From Ruegeria_C sp041537905 (lineage in GTDB: Bacteria > Pseudomonadota > Alphaproteobacteria > Rhodobacterales > Rhodobacteraceae): a stretch of 64,000 bases of DNA. The position numbers and the translations under genes were made by a program. Within the stretch, counting starts at the first letter, position 1. Each line of letters opens with the position of its first letter. Of the stretch, positions 59,216 to 64,000 are shown one piece after another. The notes under the pieces were generated by a model that saw nothing but the letters and a program-made list of their open reading frames with translations, was not told the origin of the DNA and did not search any database. The stretch is from positions 1-64,000 of the forward strand of contig NZ_JBGRUO010000013.1 of the NCBI RefSeq assembly GCF_041537905.1. Direction: 5' to 3'.

Positions 59216-60426
59216 CAGACGCGCTCGATCACCGTCGCCGCGCCCATGCCGGACGCGATGCAGAGCGTGGCTAGACCGGTTTCCTTGTCGGAGCGCTCCA
59301 TCTCGTCCAGCAACGTGCCGATGATGATCGCGCCGGTCGCGCCCAACGGGTGACCCATCGCGATCGAGCCGCCATTGACGTTGACCAGTTCGGGATCGAC
59401 GTCAAAGGCCTGCTGGAACCGCAGCACGACGCTGGCGAAGGCTTCGTTCACCTCGAACAGGTCGATATCGCTGATGTTCATGCCATTGTCTGCCAGGATC
59501 TTCTGGGTCACCGGAACCGGGCCGGTCAGCATCATTGTGGGTTCGGTGCCGATCTTGGCGGTGCCCTTGATGCGCGCGCGCGGCTTCAGGCCGTATTTCT
59601 CGCCAAATTCCTTGTTGCCGATCAGAACAGCCGCCGCCCCATCCACGATGCCAGAGCTGTTGCCCGCATGGTGGATGTGGTTGATGCGCTCAAGATGGGG
59701 GTATTTCATCAGCGCGACCTTGTCGAAGCCGGGCATCTGTTCGCCCATCATCTGGAAGGCGGGATTCAGGCCGCCCAGCGACTGCATGTCGGTACCGGGG
59801 CGCATGTATTCGTCATGCTCCAGGATCGGGAGACCGTTCTGATCTTTGACGGCGATGACCGATTTCGAGAACCGGTTTTCCTCCCAGGCCTGTGCGGCGC
59901 GGCGCTGCGATTCCATGGCGAGCGCATCGGCCTGATCACGGGTGAAACCGTATTCGGTGGCGATCAGGTCGGCCGAGATACCCTGCGGCACGAAATAGGT
60001 GTCCATCGCGACCGAGGGATCAACCGCGATGGCCGCCCCGTCGCTGCCCATCGGCACACGACCCATCATTTCGACACCACCGGCGATATAGGCATCGCCC
60101 GCACCGCCCTTGACCTGGTTGGCAGCCAGATTGACCGCCTCCATCCCGCTGGCGCAGAAGCGGTTGATGGCAAGACCGGGGATCGACTCGTCGAGATCAG
60201 AGGCCAGCACGGCGGTCCGTGCCAGGCAGCCGCCCTGTTCCATCACCTGGGTCACATTGCCCCAGATCACGTCTTCGACGGCATGGCCTTCCAGGCCGTT
60301 GCGTTCTTTCACGGCATTCAGCGTCTCGGCGCTGAGGCGTACGGATGTCACCTCATGCAGGCTGCCATCCTTGCGTCCCTTCCCCCTGGGGGTCCGCAGC
60401 GCATCGTAGATGTATGCTTCGGTCAT
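59215..60426 (-). CDS. fadA: Acetyl-CoA C-acyltransferase (thiolase)
   Basis: A 403-residue thiolase. The nucleophile Cys is in LAINRFCASGMEAVNLAA, the GHP motif in MGHPLGATGAIIIGTL, and the second Cys in LATLCIASGMGAATV. EVNEAFASV is the usual N-E-A-F motif. It cleaves 3-ketoacyl-CoA to acetyl-CoA and a shortened acyl-CoA. In operon with fadE, GST, cupin and fadJ. A biosynthetic acetyl-CoA acetyltransferase is less likely because of this context. Confidence 0.94.
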   Translation of the reverse strand: MTEAYIYDALRTPRGKGRKDGSLHEVTSVRLSAETLNAVKERNGLEGHAVEDVIWGNVTQVMEQGGCLARTAVLASDLDESIPGLAINRFCASGMEAVNLAANQVKGGAGDAYIAGGVEMMGRVPMGSDGAAIAVDPSVAMDTYFVPQGISADLIATEYGFTRDQADALAMESQRRAAQAWEENRFSKSVIAVKDQNGLPILEHDEYMRPGTDMQSLGGLNPAFQMMGEQMPGFDKVALMKYPHLERINHIHHAGNSSGIVDGAAAVLIGNKEFGEKYGLKPRARIKGTAKIGTEPTMMLTGPVPVTQKILADNGMNISDIDLFEVNEAFASVVLRFQQAFDVDPELVNVNGGSIAMGHPLGATGAIIIGTLLDEMERSDKETGLATLCIASGMGAATVIERV

Positions 60427-60436
60427 GTTGCTCTCC

Positions 60437-61075
60437 TCAAGCTCGGTCCGACGGTTTGCCGGGCATCAGATCATAGGGGTGTTTCCAGCCACGCGTTTCA
60501 CTGATCCGCGTAAGCCAGGCGTCGATATGGGGCCAATCGGCCCGGTCAAACCCGAAAGGTTCCGGGTAATAGAGATAGCCGCAGCAGCTGATATCGGCAT
60601 TTGTGAGCCCATCGCCAACGATCCAGTCGCGGTTTTCCAGATGGGTGTTCAGCGTCGCGTAAGCGGCCTTGAGGCGACCCTGGTTGAACGCGATCACCTC
60701 GGCGGGGCGGCTGTCTTCGGGCAGGAAGTTCATCAGGAACCGGGTCAGGCCAGCCACCGAGCTGAGCTTGTGATTGTCCCACAGCACCCAGCGCAGGATG
60801 TCATATGTCTCGGCCTCTGTCTTGCCGCCGAACTTGCCGGATTTTTCGCTGACATAAGCCTGTATCGCGCCGGACTGGCTGGTGCGGAAATCGCCGTCGA
60901 TCAGAACCGGAGCTTCGCCCATCTCGTTGACTTCGGCGCGGTATTTGGGGGTTCTGGTCTGACCGTTGAAGAAATCGACAAAGACCGGCTCCCAGTCGAG
61001 CCCCGAAAGTTCCAGCGCCAGCGCTGCCTTATATGAATTCCCGCTTTCTCCGAAGCAGTGAAGTTTCATTGTCAT
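60437..61075 (-). CDS. Glutathione S-transferase family protein
   Basis: A 212-residue GST. The N-terminal thioredoxin-like domain MKLHCFGESGNSYKAALALELSGLDWEPVFVDF contains the Ser/Asn region of glutathione binding and NEMGEAPVLIDGDFRTSQSGAIQAYV the cis-Pro motif. An all-helical C-domain follows (LNTHLENRDWIVGDGLTNADISCCGYL). GGAGG precedes ATG 61075 by about eight bases. It sits ten bases upstream of fadA and so belongs to the fad operon. Its partner substrate is unknown. Confidence 0.88.
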   Translation of the reverse strand: MTMKLHCFGESGNSYKAALALELSGLDWEPVFVDFFNGQTRTPKYRAEVNEMGEAPVLIDGDFRTSQSGAIQAYVSEKSGKFGGKTEAETYDILRWVLWDNHKLSSVAGLTRFLMNFLPEDSRPAEVIAFNQGRLKAAYATLNTHLENRDWIVGDGLTNADISCCGYLYYPEPFGFDRADWPHIDAWLTRISETRGWKHPYDLMPGKPSDRA

Positions 61076-61255
61076 GTTCTCAGCCCTCCCTGAAATCTTT
61101 GCTTCCCGCTGTTATTGAGTATTCCGAGAAAGATGAAGTGTGCCGGTACGTCAGTCGCGAATATGTGCGCCGCGCGAGGTCCGGGTCTTCAACCTTGTCG
61201 GAAGGCTCATCGAGTTCCGGCGTGCTGGTTTGTGTTCAGCCGATTGCCGGGTCGA

Positions 61256-61468
61256 TCATCGTTTTCGGTCCTCCAGTTCCGCATTGAACAGACGCAGTCT
61301 GTGGGTCAGGTTTTCGTCATTTATGACGCTGTTGAAGTTCTCGAAGAGGAACGACAATGCCTCGCCTTCATCCAGCCCCGCCTCGGCGGCGAATTTCTTC
61401 AATCTGCGATAGCCGTCCTCGGTCATGGCGACAGGGAAGCGGCGGGTCAGGCGGAAACGTTTCGGCAT
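61256..61468 (-). CDS. Small basic protein of the fad operon
   Basis: A 70-residue protein: MPKRFRLTRRFPVAMTEDGYRRLKKFAAEAGLDEGEALSFLFENFNSVINDENLTHRLRLF. A short basic strand (RLTRRFPVAMT) followed by two helices (GYRRLKKFAAEAG, EGEALSFLFENF) resembles a ribbon-helix-helix fold, so DNA binding is possible but not shown. GAGG lies six bases before ATG 61468. It is 55 bases after fadE. The 180-base gap to the GST gene shows no other gene. Confidence 0.6.
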   Translation of the reverse strand: MPKRFRLTRRFPVAMTEDGYRRLKKFAAEAGLDEGEALSFLFENFNSVINDENLTHRLRLFNAELEDRKR

Positions 61469-61523
61469 CTTGATCCTCTGGGTTGAAGGGCTCCGGGCCG
61501 GGTGGCCCGGAGCCAATCTGGGA

Positions 61524-63305
61524 TCAGAACTGATCCGCGTCCAGTGTCATCACCGGTGCGGCACCCGACTGGATGCGTGCAAGGTGCATGCCCGTGGCGG
61601 GCAGGCGGCGTGCCATGTAATAGCGGCCGGTGATCAGCTTGGCCTCGAAGAAAGCCTTGTCCGAGGCCCCACCGGCCAGCGCGTTGCGCGCCGCCAGCGC
61701 CATCTGCGCCCACATCAGACCCAGGCAGACATGACCAAACATGTGCATGAAGTCGTTGCTGCCAGCCAGCGCCTCGTTCGGGTTCTTGGCGGCGTTCTGC
61801 ATGAAGAACATGCCCGCCGATTGCAGATCCTTGGAGGCCGCCTTGAGCGGTTCGATGAAGTCGCGGTCAAAGTCTTCGTCCTGACCGCCGTTTTCCATGC
61901 AGAAGGATTTGACGATCTCAAAAAAGGCCATGACGTGCTTGCCGCCATCGGAGGCCAGTTTGCGGCCCACCAGATCCAGAGCCTGAACGCCGTTCGCGCC
62001 TTCGTAGATCATCGCGATCCGGGCGTCGCGGGTATATTGCGACATGCCCCATTCCTCGATGTAACCATGACCGCCATAGACCTGCTGGGCCTTCACGGTC
62101 ATGTCGTAGCCTTCGTCGGTCAGGAAGCCCTTGATGACCGGGGTCAGCAACGAGATCAGGCCATCGGCGTCCTTGTCACCTTGGCGGTGCGCCTTGTCGA
62201 GCATTGTCGCGCCCCACAGGATGAACGCGCGCCCGCCTTCGGCAAAGCTTTTCTGATCCAGCAGGCTGCGGCGGATATCGGGGTGCACGATCAGCGGATC
62301 GGCCGGACCGTCAGGGTTTTTCGCGCCGGTCACGTCGCGGCCCTGCAGGCGGTCCTTGGCGTATTCCACGGCGTTCTGATAGGCGGCCTCGGCCTGGCTA
62401 AGTCCCTGCATGCCCACGCCCAGACGGGCCTCGTTCATCATGGTGAACATGGCGCGCATGCCTTTGTGCTCTTCGCCCAGAAGGTAGCCGGTCGCCCCGT
62501 CATAATTCATCACGCAGGTTGAGTTGCCATGAATGCCCATTTTCTCTTCGATATTGCCCACGGCGACGCCGTTGCGTTCACCCAGGCTGCCATCCTCGTT
62601 CACCATGAATTTGGGAACGATGAAGAGCGATACGCCCTTGATCCCTTCAGGGCCGCCCACGATCTTGGCCAGCACCAGGTGGATGATGTTGTCAGCCATG
62701 TCATGTTCGCCGGCAGAGATGAAAATCTTCTGGCCGGAAATCTTGTAGCTGCCATCCGCCTGCGGTTCCGCCTTGGTGCGCATCAGGCCCAGATCGGTGC
62801 CGCAATGCGGTTCGGTCAGGTTCATGGTGCCGGTCCATTCACAGCTAACCATGTTGGGCAGATAGGTGTTTTTCTGCTCGTCGCTACCATGCGCCAGAAT
62901 CGCCGATGCCGCGCCATGGGTCAGACCCTGATACATGGTGAAGGCCTGGTTGGTGGCCGAGAACATCTCACCCACAGCGGTGGCCAGAACATAGGGCATG
63001 TTCTGTCCGCCATATTCCTCAGGCATGTCCAGACCGGTCCAGCCGCCCTCTTTCATCTGCTCGAACGCGCCCTTGAAACCTTTGGGCGTGTAGACAATCC
63101 CGTTTTCCAGACGACAGCCTTCCTTGTCGCCAACCACGTTCAGCGGGTGCAGCACGTTGCTGGCGATCTTGCCAGCCTCTTCCAGGACGGCGCCGGTAAA
63201 ATCGGCCTCCAGCTCATTGTAGCCCGGAATGTCCGAGGTCGAGACGTTCAGCACATCATGGAGCACGAACTGGGCGTCTTTGGTGGGCGCGTTGTAGATT
63301 GGCAT
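61524..63305 (-). CDS. fadE: Acyl-CoA dehydrogenase
   Basis: A 593-residue acyl-CoA dehydrogenase of the larger type with a C-terminal extension. Segments: WTGTMNLTEPHCGTDLGLMRTKAEP (FAD/substrate), QKIFISAGEHDMADN, GVGMQGLSQAEAAYQNAVEYAKDRLQGRD, and the catalytic Glu in IAMIYEGANGVQALDLVGRKL. It introduces the first double bond in beta-oxidation. 3-Methylmercaptopropionyl-CoA dehydrogenase (DmdC) of roseobacters belongs to the same family, but the fadA/fadJ context favours fatty acids. It follows merR by 46 bases. Confidence 0.88.
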   Translation of the reverse strand: MPIYNAPTKDAQFVLHDVLNVSTSDIPGYNELEADFTGAVLEEAGKIASNVLHPLNVVGDKEGCRLENGIVYTPKGFKGAFEQMKEGGWTGLDMPEEYGGQNMPYVLATAVGEMFSATNQAFTMYQGLTHGAASAILAHGSDEQKNTYLPNMVSCEWTGTMNLTEPHCGTDLGLMRTKAEPQADGSYKISGQKIFISAGEHDMADNIIHLVLAKIVGGPEGIKGVSLFIVPKFMVNEDGSLGERNGVAVGNIEEKMGIHGNSTCVMNYDGATGYLLGEEHKGMRAMFTMMNEARLGVGMQGLSQAEAAYQNAVEYAKDRLQGRDVTGAKNPDGPADPLIVHPDIRRSLLDQKSFAEGGRAFILWGATMLDKAHRQGDKDADGLISLLTPVIKGFLTDEGYDMTVKAQQVYGGHGYIEEWGMSQYTRDARIAMIYEGANGVQALDLVGRKLASDGGKHVMAFFEIVKSFCMENGGQDEDFDRDFIEPLKAASKDLQSAGMFFMQNAAKNPNEALAGSNDFMHMFGHVCLGLMWAQMALAARNALAGGASDKAFFEAKLITGRYYMARRLPATGMHLARIQSGAAPVMTLDADQF

Positions 63306-63351
63306 GAGGGGCTTCCTTTTGGACTGGGCGACAATCTTCAGGGTGCTGAGA

Positions 63352-63753
63352 TCATTCGGCGGCTTTTTTTGTTTCTTCCATGGAGACGAGTATTTTTTCG
63401 CCCCATTTCAACTGGGCTTTCAGGTCGTCGATGGCCTGGGTCAGTTCTTCGCGCTGCGCTTCCATGTCGGCGAGGCGGTCATGTGCGATTTCATAAGTGC
63501 GGCGCATCTGAGTGTGTTGCTGGTCGCCAATGTGATAAAGGTCCAGCAACTGGCGGATCTGCTCAAGGCTGAAGCCGAATCGCTTGCCCCGCAGGATGAG
63601 TTTCAGCCGCGCGCGGTCGCGCTTGGTGAACAGGCGCTTCTGGCCATCCCGGATCGGAAACAGCAACTCCTTGGCTTCGTAGAAACGCAAGGTACGAGGC
63701 GTGACCTGATAGGCATCACACATCTCGCGAATTGTCATCGTGTCTTCTTGCAT
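63352..63753 (-). CDS. MerR-family regulator heading the fad operon
   Basis: A 133-residue MerR regulator. The winged helix is MTIREMCDAYQVTPRTLRFYEAKELLFPIRDGQKRLFTKRDRARLKLILRGKRFGFSLEQIRQLL, then a coiled-coil dimerisation helix (HDRLADMEAQREELTQAIDDLKAQLKW). There are no Cys ligands, so it does not sense metals. It is the first gene of the fad operon. A TTACGT-TT-ACGTAA palindrome 75 bases before the start suggests autoregulation; LiuR-type regulators of acyl-CoA catabolism recognise similar sites. Confidence 0.85.
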   Translation of the reverse strand: MQEDTMTIREMCDAYQVTPRTLRFYEAKELLFPIRDGQKRLFTKRDRARLKLILRGKRFGFSLEQIRQLLDLYHIGDQQHTQMRRTYEIAHDRLADMEAQREELTQAIDDLKAQLKWGEKILVSMEETKKAAE

Positions 63754-63827
63754 CGTCTCAGACTCTCAAACTAAACAAACTGTGCATCCCCGAGGTGCGT
63801 AGCCTGCGGGCGCAATACAACACCAGC

Positions 63828-63842
63828 TTTACGTTTACGTAA
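63828..63842. promoter_or_regulatory. Putative MerR/LiuR-type operator upstream of the fad operon
   Basis: TTACGT-TT-ACGTAA (63829-63842, with an extra T before) is an inverted repeat with a two-base centre. It lies ahead of the merR start in a 247-base gap (63754-64000) with no other gene seen. TTTACGT...ACGTAA is close to the recognition pattern known for LiuR-like MerR proteins. Confidence 0.55.
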
Positions 63843-64000
63843 GCGAAACGCTACGTCACTTAAAATGCTGACGTCGGATCAAGTTGGGTGACCCGAAACG
63901 GAGCATGCTCCACCCGCAAAATTTCCAAAATAAAATCAATGCGTAAACTCGAATCCGGTGTGATCTGGGGCCGATTCTCGTTTTTCAATTTGCGGCAAGG

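Noticed and set aside
1..64000. CRISPR array, rRNA operon or restriction/defence cluster
   Set aside because: No regularly spaced repeats, rRNA sequence or recognised defence genes were seen on either strand.

Overview
The window is a high-GC chromosomal segment of an alphaproteobacterium, most likely a marine Rhodobacteraceae (Roseobacter-group, Ruegeria-like). The gene set points there: Hint/RTX proteins, a MerR-led beta-oxidation operon, divergent metF/metR and putA/Lrp pairs, malate synthase G beside a GlcG-like gene, and several small proteins typical of Rhodobacterales. Species assignment is inference from gene content only. Genes are dense, often with ATGA or TGATG start/stop overlaps.

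Layout. 1-0.6 kb: end of an IS200/IS605-type transposase and a small secreted protein. 0.6-10.4 kb: J-domain protein, BolA, DUF4177-like protein, lipoprotein, a gatB-sulfotransferase pair, a large hypothetical, and an SDR/PepN cluster. 10.5-16.7 kb: glcB, glcG-like gene, a frameshifted RidA gene, a class I glutamine amidotransferase-like hydrolase, and an RTX-Hint protein. 16.8-22.3 kb: dienelactone hydrolase, a PhyH dioxygenase/HD-domain pair resembling the PhnY/PhnZ oxidative phosphonate route, a DUF2235 hydrolase, an AT-richer islet with an orphan duplicated-domain protein, and a PaaI thioesterase. 22.4-31.1 kb: metF / Pmp3-metR with a perfect MetR box, suhB, rhomboid-GFA, putA / Lrp regulator with a twin operator, and a TPR protein.

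31.1-33.65 kb is the most unusual stretch. A tRNA-Leu(TAA) locus holds a 5' half, an intact gene and a 3' half. The interval carries decayed mobile-element genes in the order integrase N-terminus, P4-type primase C-terminus, iteron-rich spacer, terminase-small-subunit-like gene. That is the order of a phage satellite (PICI-like) after a large internal deletion.

33.9-56.5 kb: rsgA, alpha/beta hydrolase, glyA and nadK (divergent), a convergent gap with strong hairpins that may encode a structured RNA, amidase, animal-type haem peroxidase, prpE with TTTGCAAA operator-like sites, GFA protein, maeB, a VOC-bicupin fusion, a nucleoside-salvage run (cdd-deoA-add-upp), a SPOR protein, an apparently inactive M48 peptidase homologue, a DMT transporter, a sulfotransferase and a second Hint protein that lacks the catalytic Cys. 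56.5-64 kb: a fatty-acid oxidation operon (merR-fadE-small protein-GST-fadA-cupin-fadJ) with a palindromic MerR-type site upstream of merR.

Metabolically the window combines C2/C3 and acetyl-CoA handling (glcB, maeB, prpE, fad genes), one-carbon/glycine metabolism (metF, glyA), amino-acid catabolism (putA) and nucleoside salvage. All starts were chosen from ribosome-binding-site spacing and family conservation by eye; no search was run.
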